A stretch of DNA of 64,000 bases. It comes from Deefgea chitinilytica. GTDB lineage: Bacteria > Pseudomonadota > Gammaproteobacteria > Burkholderiales > Chitinibacteraceae. Below are positions 18,244 through 26,600 of this stretch, one piece after another; position 1 is the first letter of the stretch; each line of letters begins with the position of its first letter. Both the position numbers and the translations under genes were made by a program. The notes below the pieces were generated by a model. It saw nothing but the letters and a program-made list of their open reading frames with translations, ran no database searches and was not told the DNA's origin. The stretch covers positions 80,293 to 144,292 of the forward strand of contig NZ_WOFE01000007.1 of NCBI RefSeq assembly GCF_016881405.1, in the 5' to 3' direction.

Positions 18244-18252
18244 TGTAAAATC

Positions 18253-18277
18253 AAAAAAGGGGCGAATCGCCCCCTTT
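18253..18277 (-). terminator. intrinsic terminator after cytochrome c4
   Basis: Read on the minus strand: GGGGGCG, loop ATT, CGCCCC followed by TTTTTT. It lies between the cytochrome gene and resB and would limit read-through, allowing more cytochrome than ResB. A second short hairpin (CCGGAA TGAG TTCCGG, 18290-18305) lies next to it. Confidence 0.75.
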
Positions 18278-18312
18278 AGTACGCGAAAGCCGGAATGAGT
18301 TCCGGACTACGC

Positions 18313-18927
18313 TTAGTGAATCGATTGAATGAATTCAGCAACCGCTTTAATTTCTGCATCAGACAATTTAGCGGCGATTTCAGTCATAGGTAAATTATTG
18401 GTGCGCTCGCCATCACGGAAAGCTTTCAACTGTGCAATGGTATATGCACTATGTTGACCGCTCACGAGAGGATATTGTGATGGAATCCCCGCGCCCGCTG
18501 GGCCATGACAGGCCATACAGGCAGGAACACTCTTCGCTGCAATGCCGCCACGATAGATTTTTTTGCCAGCTTCAATCAACGCCTTATCAGATGCACCGCG
18601 TTGTTTAGGTTTTTGCTGGCTAAAATAAGCCGCAACATTAGCCATATCTGCATCGGATAATGGCGTTGCCATGCCGAGCATGATTGGATTTTTACGTTTT
18701 TGGCTTTTGAATTCTTGTAACTGTTTGATGATATAGTCTGGGTGTTGTCCCGCAAGGCTTGGATTAGCGCTGGCAGCACTATTACCGTCTGCGCCGTGAC
18801 ATGCTGCGCAAACTTGTTCTGCGATGACCTTGCCTTTGCTCGGATCGCCTTTCAGGTTAGCCGCGTAAACGGCTGGTGACATCATCAAAAGTGCTGCAAT
18901 GCTCACTGCAACAGACATGCTGCGCAT
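18313..18927 (-). CDS. di-haem cytochrome c4
   Basis: A periplasmic electron carrier of 204 residues with a Sec signal peptide (cleavage likely after VYA near residue 22) and two haem-binding motifs, CAACH at 40-44 and CMACH at 137-141, in two homologous class I cytochrome halves. Cytochrome c4 usually passes electrons from the bc1 complex to cbb3 or nitric-oxide-type terminal enzymes. ATG 18927 is chosen because GGAG precedes it and a signal peptide follows; the open frame upstream to 19017 is not needed. It is divergent from engB, and its maturation genes lie immediately downstream. Confidence 0.93.
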   Translation of the reverse strand: MRSMSVAVSIAALLMMSPAVYAANLKGDPSKGKVIAEQVCAACHGADGNSAASANPSLAGQHPDYIIKQLQEFKSQKRKNPIMLGMATPLSDADMANVAAYFSQQKPKQRGASDKALIEAGKKIYRGGIAAKSVPACMACHGPAGAGIPSQYPLVSGQHSAYTIAQLKAFRDGERTNNLPMTEIAAKLSDAEIKAVAEFIQSIH

Positions 18928-19036
18928 ATATCCGCTCCCGTATGTGGAGAACGTCGGTCTAAGGTGCCGACGATAATCATGTAAATACTGGTATTCTATA
19001 GCAAGACTCCGATACAAACCACAATGGCACCTACAG

Positions 19037-19675
19037 ATGTCCCTATTTCAAGGTTTACAGTTCCTCACAACTGTTAATGATTTAAAAACTTTACCGCATG
19101 AAGGCTTAGAAGTTGCCTTTGCTGGGCGTTCTAATGCGGGTAAATCAAGTGCAATCAATACGCTGGCGAATGTGACTCGTTTGGCTTATGTCTCTAAGAC
19201 TCCGGGGCGAACGCAGCACATCAATTATTTTGATTTTGGTAATGAGCGGCGACTAGTTGATTTGCCAGGATACGGTTATGCAGAGGTTCCAGAACGAGTG
19301 CGCAAACACTGGCAAGGCTTATTGGCACAGTATTTGTCGCATCGTGATAATTTAATTGGTTTGGTGCTAATTATGGACAGTCGACGCCCATTAACAGAAC
19401 TAGATCGAAATATGCTGGCGTGGTTTAGGCCAACTGGAAAGCCAATTCATTGTGTATTGACCAAGTCTGATAAATTAAACAATCAAGAAAAAGTGTTGGC
19501 ATTACGTACAGTGAAGGCAGAATTTGCTGACGATGCGATGATTACAGTGCAGCTGTTTTCTAGCCTAAAAAAACAAGGTGTCGATGAGGTCGAGCGGGTG
19601 GTGGGAAGTTGGTTTGCGGCATCGCAAGAGCCACAATCCCTTGCTGAACCGACGGGCGGTGATTCAATTTCTTGA
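19037..19675 (+). CDS. engB: ribosome biogenesis GTP-binding protein EngB (YihA/YsxC)
   Basis: Small GTPase needed for assembly of the 50S ribosomal subunit. It is 212 residues with the canonical motifs GRSNAGKS (about 30-37), a TPGRTQ switch, DLPGYG (G3) and TKSD (G4). The C-terminal tail ([17 protein letters not shown]) is extra and looks disordered. It is divergent from cytochrome c4, the usual arrangement of these two genes in betaproteobacteria. Confidence 0.96.
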   Translation: MSLFQGLQFLTTVNDLKTLPHEGLEVAFAGRSNAGKSSAINTLANVTRLAYVSKTPGRTQHINYFDFGNERRLVDLPGYGYAEVPERVRKHWQGLLAQYLSHRDNLIGLVLIMDSRRPLTELDRNMLAWFRPTGKPIHCVLTKSDKLNNQEKVLALRTVKAEFADDAMITVQLFSSLKKQGVDEVERVVGSWFAASQEPQSLAEPTGGDSIS

Positions 19676-20009
19676 TGTTTCAGGAAGAAAAACTATCTTA
19701 ATCAAAGGTGCGCCCCTGCACCTCCCGCTTTTCCTCCCTGAGCGGGGCTTCGTATCATCGAAGCGCTCTATATAGCCCCGATCTAGTACATTTCTGGTCG
19801 GGGTTTCTTTTTTTAGCCTATTTGTGGTGAAGTTTGGCGGCAAATGCCAACACCCACCGTTATTAGCCTTGTCTAATATCTCTCACTGGCATTATGATTT
19901 TCCAATATGTATAAACTGTTCATCAGTTCACCTGTGGTAGGTGTACTATCTTGATAGCGCTGAGTTGACTAAGAAATTAGTCTTAGTCAATAAGTAATGG
20001 GGAAAGCTA
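19676..20009 (+). other. engB-pilG intergenic region
   Basis: A 334-base gap without a gene. It contains small hairpins (GGTGC/GCACC near 19709-19724), the engB terminator at 19776-19812, and then an AT-rich stretch to 20009 that must hold the pil/chp operon promoter. I do not see a convincing promoter consensus. GGGGAAAGC precedes the pilG ATG. Confidence 0.5.
19776..19812 (+). terminator. intrinsic terminator downstream of engB
   Basis: CCCCGATC pairs with GGTCGGGG (19776-19783 with 19796-19803, one G-T pair) and is followed by TTTCTTTTTTT. It separates engB from the pil/chp operon. Confidence 0.8.
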
Positions 20010-20396
20010 ATGTCTAGTCTTGCTGGTATTAAGGTGATGGTTATCGATGACAGCAATACCATTCGACGCAGCGCTGAAATATTCTTAGGGCAAGCTGGAT
20101 GCTCTGTGATTTTGGCTGAAGATGGTTTTGATGCGTTAGCTAAAATTACTGACAATCACCCTGATGTTATTTTTGTGGATGTGATGATGCCCCGCTTGGA
20201 CGGTTATCAGACTTGCGCCTTAATCAAAAAAAATCCGCGATTTAAATCTACTCCCGTGGTGATGTTGTCCTCAAAAGATGGCTTGTTTGACCGAGCTCGC
20301 GGTCGTATGGTTGGCTCTGATGAGTACTTAACCAAACCGTTTACCAAAGACAGCCTATTGGCTGCTGTAGGCACTCACGCGACGAGTGCGACCTAA
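20010..20396 (+). CDS. pilG: twitching-motility response regulator PilG
   Basis: Single-domain CheY-like receiver, 128 residues, first gene of the pilGHIJ-chpA operon. The acidic pocket is present (D13, D14), the phospho-acceptor is D57 (VIFVDVMMP) and the conserved Lys is K109 (LTKPF). In Pseudomonas PilG is phosphorylated by ChpA and promotes pilus extension and cAMP signalling; the same role is inferred here from order and sequence. pilH follows after 23 bases. Confidence 0.93.
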   Translation: MSSLAGIKVMVIDDSNTIRRSAEIFLGQAGCSVILAEDGFDALAKITDNHPDVIFVDVMMPRLDGYQTCALIKKNPRFKSTPVVMLSSKDGLFDRARGRMVGSDEYLTKPFTKDSLLAAVGTHATSAT

Positions 20397-20419
20397 TCTA
20401 AAACTAATGGAATTAAATT

Positions 20420-20782
20420 ATGACGATCAAAAAGATTCTGATTGTGGATGACTCGCCAACCGAGCGTCATTTTTTGGGTGAATTACTCACTAAGAATGGG
20501 TTTCAAATTATTACTTTAGAGTCTGGCGAAGAGGCTGTTGCTCGCACAAAAGAAATTATGCCCGATTTAATTTTGATGGATGTGGTGATGCCTGGTATGA
20601 ATGGATTTCAGGCGACCCGGACTATTACGCGGGATGAGGCAACTAAGAATATTCCGATTATTATGTGCACATCAAAGAATCAAGAAACCGATATGGTGTG
20701 GGCAAAGCGCCAAGGCGCAACTGAATATGTGGTTAAGCCTGTTGATCCACAAGAATTGCTGAATAAAATCGCCTCGCTTTAA
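20420..20782 (+). CDS. pilH: twitching-motility response regulator PilH
   Basis: Second CheY-like receiver of the operon, 120 residues. Acidic residues D10 and D11, phospho-acceptor D54 (LILMDVVMPGMNG) and K106 (YVVKPVDP) are intact. In Pseudomonas PilH acts as a phosphate sink or retraction regulator opposing PilG. It sits between pilG and pilI with short spacers, so it is co-transcribed. Confidence 0.93.
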   Translation: MTIKKILIVDDSPTERHFLGELLTKNGFQIITLESGEEAVARTKEIMPDLILMDVVMPGMNGFQATRTITRDEATKNIPIIMCTSKNQETDMVWAKRQGATEYVVKPVDPQELLNKIASL

Positions 20783-20805
20783 GGCGAGGCAGTCGAGGGT
20801 GTCAT

Positions 20806-21333
20806 ATGGCTAAGCGAATCTCTGAGCGAGTGAGTTTGCGTGAGTACCAACAAGGGGTAATGCAGCGCCTACAAACGGCGACGACGGTCGCACAGGTCGA
20901 TGCCCGCTTGGGTTTGCAAATTGGCAATGACAACTGGCTGGTGGATTTAGCCGATGTGTCCGAGGTTATGCCTGTTCCTGCTGTTGCAAGTGTGCCGTTG
21001 GCGCACTCATGGTTTAAAGGGGTTGCCAATATTCGCGGTAATTTAGTGAGTGTAGTTGATTTACCAGCCTTCTTTGGTCAGCAGCATCAAGGATTTACAA
21101 TGCTTGCTCGTTTGGTGCTACTGCAGCCTCGACATTTGCCGCATGCTTCTGTGCTGGTCAACAAAATGATGGGTTTAAAGCATTTGGCAGATTTAGAACT
21201 ACAAAGCTTAAGTGGTGCCGAGCCTGCGTGGGTGAGTGGTAAGTATAAAGATGCAACAGGTCAGTTGTGGCAAGTTTTGGATGTGGTGAAATTAGTGAAT
21301 GAGCCTGCTTTTTTGCAGACAGGGATAGCATAA
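20806..21333 (+). CDS. pilI: CheW-like adaptor PilI
   Basis: A 175-residue CheW-domain protein that should couple the receptor PilJ to the kinase ChpA. The CheW fold is visible from about residue 30 (IGNDNWLVDLADVSEVMPVP) through NIRGNLVSVVDLPAFFG. The N-terminal 25 residues are helical and basic, as in PilI of Pseudomonas. Its place between pilH and pilJ is the standard one. Confidence 0.92.
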   Translation: MAKRISERVSLREYQQGVMQRLQTATTVAQVDARLGLQIGNDNWLVDLADVSEVMPVPAVASVPLAHSWFKGVANIRGNLVSVVDLPAFFGQQHQGFTMLARLVLLQPRHLPHASVLVNKMMGLKHLADLELQSLSGAEPAWVSGKYKDATGQLWQVLDVVKLVNEPAFLQTGIA

Positions 21334-21372
21334 AAAAATTAAAAGTCACTCAGGGGTGGCGCGGGAGGTAGC

Positions 21373-23556
21373 ATGGCAGTGATGGAACGCATCAAGGGCT
21401 TGTTTTCAGGTAGCGACAAGGCGGGTAAATCTCGGTCGGGAGAAAGTAAAACATCATTCGACCCCTCTAGAACGACATGGATTCTAGATAAGATTCGTTT
21501 ACCTGAGGGCGATGACGCCCAATCGCTTAAACCTGTTCCATTGATAGGCCATCTTCCTGCTCGCCAGCAAATGGCTATTTTTCTCGTTGCAATGGTGCTG
21601 AGTGTTGCATTGTTTGCCGTTACCGCCTTCCTTTCATTCCGCTCAAGTAGTATCAATGCAGAAAATCAAGCAACAGCAACTGAAATGCAGATGTTGTCGC
21701 AGCGTATTGCGCGAGCATCAACTCAAGCCGTACGTGGCAACCCCGAGGCTTTTAAAATATTGGAAGAGTCTTACAACCGTTTTAATGATAACTTGACCCG
21801 ATTAATGGACAGACAAAGTGTCTGGAATATTTTTCAAGTTTCAGGTTCTGAACAATTAGCGCAAATTGAATCCGTTTGGAATACCTCATTTCGTCCCAAT
21901 CCAAGCCGTCCTACGGTTGACACGATTCTGAAGCAAAAAGCCTCATTGATGTCGGTTGGTAATAGTGTTGAAGGTATTAATAGTAATGATGCCAAATTGC
22001 TAGAACAAACTCAGCAATTTGCCTCTCTGTTGGCCGATAGTGGTGGTACTTTGCGTGAGTTGGATTATGCAAATCAGTTGGCGATGTTGTCACAACGGAC
22101 ATCAAAAAATGCCAATGCAATGCTAGCGAGTGAACTGATTAATCCTGAAGTGGTGTTTTTATTAGGTAAAGACGTATCAACGTTTAATGAAATTGTTAAA
22201 TCTTTCTTGGATGGCAATCCAGATTTACAAATTCGCCCAGTTACCACGACAGAAATGGCGAAAAAACTAGAGCAAATTCAAGTCTTGTTCAAAGATTTTG
22301 AGGTGGTCGTTAGTGCATTCTCGAAGAATATGCAGCCATTGGTTAATACGCGTTTGGCAAATCAAGCGATTGTGCGCGATTCAGAAAAGCTGTTGACCGA
22401 TACTAAATCGCTTGCTGAACAATACAGTAACTCAGTCGGCGGTTTTATCGTTGGCTTGGTTGAGATTATTTTGATTGCGATTGCGCTTGCCTCCTTGTTG
22501 TTGCTAGTTCGCGTGTTTAACCAAGAGTCAGTAAAACGCCGCTTGGCATCGGAAGCTGAAAACCGTAAAAATCAGGATGCGATTTTGCGATTGTTGAATG
22601 AGATGGGCGATTTGGCTGATGGTGATTTGACGATTCGTGCGTCGGTGACCGAAGACTTAACAGGCGCGATTGCGGACTCTATTAACTTCACGATTGAAGA
22701 GCTGCGTACACTGATTACCGGTATTAACCGGGCAACCGAGAAAGTGAATGCCTCATCCGCAGAAGCGCAACAAATTTCAACTGAATTGTTGTCTGCCGCC
22801 GAGCGCCAATCGCGTGAGATTGAAACAACTAACCGCAATGTCGCGCAAATCGTTAGTTCGATTCAAGGTGTTTCAAGTACAGCTGCGGAATCTGCCAACG
22901 TGGCGAAAACTTCGCTATCCGCTGCGGAGTTAGGTGCAGAGGCAGTAAATAATCAGATTAAAGGGATGGGCGAGATTCGTGAGCAGATTCAAGAAACTGC
23001 GAAACGAATTAAACGTCTCGGCGAATCGTCACAAGAGATTGGCGAGATCGTTGAATTGATTTCTGACATTACCGAACAGACCAACGTTTTGGCCTTGAAT
23101 GCTGCGATTCAAGCTGCCGCCGCGGGTGAGGCAGGCCGCGGTTTCTCGGTGGTTGCCGAAGAGGTTCAGCGTCTTGCGGAGCGTTCGGGTGAGGCGACTA
23201 AGCAGATCGGTGCGATTGTGAAAACGATTCAGGCCGATACGCATGATGCGGTTGCTGCGATGGAGTTATCGACGCAAGGTGTGGTTGAAGGGGCGAAACT
23301 GTCAGATGCTGCAGGTAATGCTCTGGCAGAAATCGGTAAGGTTTCCCATGAATTGGCGCGATTGATTGGCTCAATTGCTCACGAGACAGAAGATCAAACC
23401 CAATTGGCAACTCAAGTTAGTAAAACGATGCGTGATATTTTGGCGATTACAGAACAAACCACAGCAGGTACTCAACAATCTGCTGCGGCAGTCGGTCAGT
23501 TAACAGGCCTTGCTGCTGAGTTGAAAGCATCGGTTTCTGGTTTCAAACTGTCCTAA
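21373..23556 (+). CDS. pilJ: type IV pilus methyl-accepting chemoreceptor PilJ
   Basis: The 727-residue receptor of the pilus chemosensory system. GGGAGG stands before the ATG. Residues 1-60 form a long cytoplasmic head, unlike ordinary receptors, followed by a membrane helix at about 66-88, a periplasmic region with PilJ-type sensor helices ([11 protein letters not shown] and [15 protein letters not shown] repeats) and a second helix near 356-380. HAMP and a signalling domain with tip [20 protein letters not shown] follow. It is expected to sense pilus tension or PilA. A PilK-type methyltransferase gene, which follows pilJ in Pseudomonas, is absent. Confidence 0.94.
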   Translation: MAVMERIKGLFSGSDKAGKSRSGESKTSFDPSRTTWILDKIRLPEGDDAQSLKPVPLIGHLPARQQMAIFLVAMVLSVALFAVTAFLSFRSSSINAENQATATEMQMLSQRIARASTQAVRGNPEAFKILEESYNRFNDNLTRLMDRQSVWNIFQVSGSEQLAQIESVWNTSFRPNPSRPTVDTILKQKASLMSVGNSVEGINSNDAKLLEQTQQFASLLADSGGTLRELDYANQLAMLSQRTSKNANAMLASELINPEVVFLLGKDVSTFNEIVKSFLDGNPDLQIRPVTTTEMAKKLEQIQVLFKDFEVVVSAFSKNMQPLVNTRLANQAIVRDSEKLLTDTKSLAEQYSNSVGGFIVGLVEIILIAIALASLLLLVRVFNQESVKRRLASEAENRKNQDAILRLLNEMGDLADGDLTIRASVTEDLTGAIADSINFTIEELRTLITGINRATEKVNASSAEAQQISTELLSAAERQSREIETTNRNVAQIVSSIQGVSSTAAESANVAKTSLSAAELGAEAVNNQIKGMGEIREQIQETAKRIKRLGESSQEIGEIVELISDITEQTNVLALNAAIQAAAAGEAGRGFSVVAEEVQRLAERSGEATKQIGAIVKTIQADTHDAVAAMELSTQGVVEGAKLSDAAGNALAEIGKVSHELARLIGSIAHETEDQTQLATQVSKTMRDILAITEQTTAGTQQSAAAVGQLTGLAAELKASVSGFKLS

Positions 23557-23606
23557 TTAATCTTTAGGCCGCCCTGTATAGGTCGGCCTTCATCATGGAG
23601 CCCGCC

Positions 23607-26600
23607 ATGAGTATGCATACCGAATTTGATAAGGGCTCTTTGTTGTGGGTCAAGGCTGAAATTGATAGCACCTTGGCCCGCGCCAGTGATGCGCTTTCGC
23701 AATACACCACCAACAAAGATGCTGCAGTACTAAAACACGCAAAGACCCATTTGCACCAAGCCTATGGTGCGCTTGATTTGGTTGAATTGACTGGCTTAGC
23801 ACGATTTTGTGAAGAAGTTGAGCAGGTTTTATTGGTGTTAGAGAACGGCGAGCACGATGCTGTTGGCTTACCGTTGGTATTGCGTGCGATTCAGGAAATT
23901 GGGCAATACTTAGATCGCCTCACGGCAGGCATGCCCAATATTCCTTTGTCTTTGCTGCCTACTTTCCGTGAGCTTGCGCAGTTACGCGGGGGAAGCTCAT
24001 CGGGCTCCGAATTGTATTTCCCGCAGTTTTTACTAAATATGCCGGCGGGTTTACCGCAAAAAACGACTAGCGTTGCTGAAATGGCTCAAGTCATTAAACA
24101 ACAACGGATGCGCTATGAAAGTGGCTTATTGCGCTGGTTAAAAGGGCAAAAAGAAGTCGCGCCAGTGATGGCTGCGAGTTTGGCCGAGTTGGCCAAGCAT
24201 CAAACTAGTACTCTGCCACGCAATTTTTGGTGGTCTGCTGCAGCACTGGTTGATGGCTTGGCGACCAATCGTGCTGAAGTCGATTTAGATCCACAACAAG
24301 TGTTATTGCGCTTGAACTTGCAAATTCGCCGCCTTGCCGATGGTTCCAGCAAAGTTGCAGAAAGATTGTTTCGCGATATTTTGTACCTATTGCCGCAATT
24401 GGATTGTGATAGCGCCTTGGCGCGTCGCTTGGCGAGTGAATTTGATTTAAGTGATTTATTTCCAAACGCACAAACGGTGATGTCTGCTGAGGCAATGGCT
24501 TCAGAGCAAGTAGCACGCTCGTTGCGTGATGAATTGTCGCAGGCAAAAGAAGCTTGGTCACGTGTTGCCGCTGGTAATTTGGAAAAAACAGCCACAGTTC
24601 GTCAGTTGATTCAGCAACTGGCTACTAAATCTGCGCCATTAAATATTGATGGTTTAGGCTCACTCTGGGATGGCTTATTAACTGCTATTTCGCAAGGTCA
24701 ATCTAGCCAAGATTTAGCGCTTGAGATTGCCACAGGCTTGTTGCTTGCTGACAATGCCTTGGCGATTTATCCGAGTCATGCAGAAGATTTTGCGCAGCAA
24801 GTGAGCGCTTTATTACGTCGATTAAGTGATCCAAGTGCGAGCAATGAATTGCCGCATCTCGATGAAATCAGTCGTGAAGCGCAGGATCGCTTACTGCTAT
24901 CGCAGCTTGCGCTTGAAATGCGCAGTAATTTGCTGGCGATTGAAGAGATATTGGATGCGTTTTTCCGTAATGCAGAAGAGCGTCATGCCTTAGTTGAAAT
25001 CGAACCAATGTTGCGTCAGGTGCAAGGTGCTCTGATGATGCTGGATCGACAAACCGCGGTTGATCTGACTCACGAATGTTTGCTGCGGATTGCTCATCAT
25101 GCCGGTACCGAGGCAAATCCAGAGCAGCACGAATTAGAAGAGTTGGCTGAAGCTTTATCAGCGCTTGGATTTTACGTTAATGATTTGGCACAAGAGCGTG
25201 ACGACGAAGCTGCGCTATTGCCGTTGTTGCAACGCTTAACAGGTCATGTTGATGACGTTGCGGTGGTCGATGAGTTTGTTGCGCTAGAAGCAGAGCCAGA
25301 GTTGGCCACGCCAGCTACTGAGCCAGTGAAAGAAGTGGCTGCAGAGCCGGTCGTTGAATCTCGTGCAATGCCGATTTCCGAGGCTGCAATTGATGCAGAG
25401 TTGCTTGAGGTTTACCTAGAAGAAGCTGTTGAAGTCTTGGCAACGATTGAAAGCCAGCAAGTTTTATTGCATAGCAATCCGCAAGACCGGGAAGCCTTTA
25501 CCACGATGCGCCGTAGTTTCCATACGCTTAAGGGTAGTGGGCGGATGGTTGGTTTGTATCAATTGGGTGAAGTTGCATGGTCAATTGAACAACTGCTCAA
25601 TAAATGGCTGCAACTGGATAAACCCGCGTCTGAGCGTTTGTTGGCCTTACTCGATTTTACTCATTTAGCTTTTGTTGGCTGGGTCGATCAACTTCAAAAG
25701 AGTGGTCAAGTTGAAGTTGAAGCTAGTGCTATTGAAACCGAGGCGTTGGCGCTACGTAATGAAGTAGAGGTGGCTGATGATGAAGAGGAAATTGCAGTCG
25801 CAGCCGCTACGTCTGAAGTAGAAATGACTGTTTCCGATGATGTTCATATCGGTGAAGTGACGGTATCGGCGACCTTATTTACTATTTTCTGTGAAGAAGC
25901 GCGGAAGTACCTAAGTGCTTTATCGCACGGTGTAGAAGTGTTGGCCGAATCAGGTGAGGTGGATGCCAATTTTATCTTGGCCGCACATACCCTAGGGGGG
26001 ATTACCTCTACAGCTGGCTTTAGACCTCAGGGTGAGCTGGCATACGCTACTGAACATGCTTTGCAGCAGCTCTCGCAAGTGGGGCGTGAGCAGGTACCAT
26101 TGTTTGCTGAAGCGGTGAGTACACTGCATGCGATGATGGCGAGTATTTTTGCCGAACAAATCCCTGCTGTTGCGCCTGAACTGATTGCACGCTTGGAGGC
26201 TTTGCAAGCAGAGTCCGCCGAGATGGTGCTTGAAGAAGAACCGAGCTTGGAACTTGACTCGGCCGAGTCAAGCGCGCCGATCAATATTGAACATAATCCA
26301 GCTTTTGTGGTCGACTTGGTAGAAGACACTCAGCAGGTTCAAGCGGAAGAGACGGCAGAGTTGCTAGCCTTGGATTTGCCTGAGTTGGACTTAGAGCTCG
26401 GTGGCGATTCCGCGCTGACACTCGATGATGCTTTCGAGTTGGAAGAGGCTACTGAACCTTTAGCAAGCTTTGCTTTGCCAGAGGTGGAAGCCGATGAGCC
26501 AATAGAAGTCGCTTTAGATGCCGCCGAATCAGAACTTGCTGCGCTTGATTTAAGTTTAGCTCAGGAAGATGCGCAGGCTGCGGGTGAGCAGCCGCAGGTG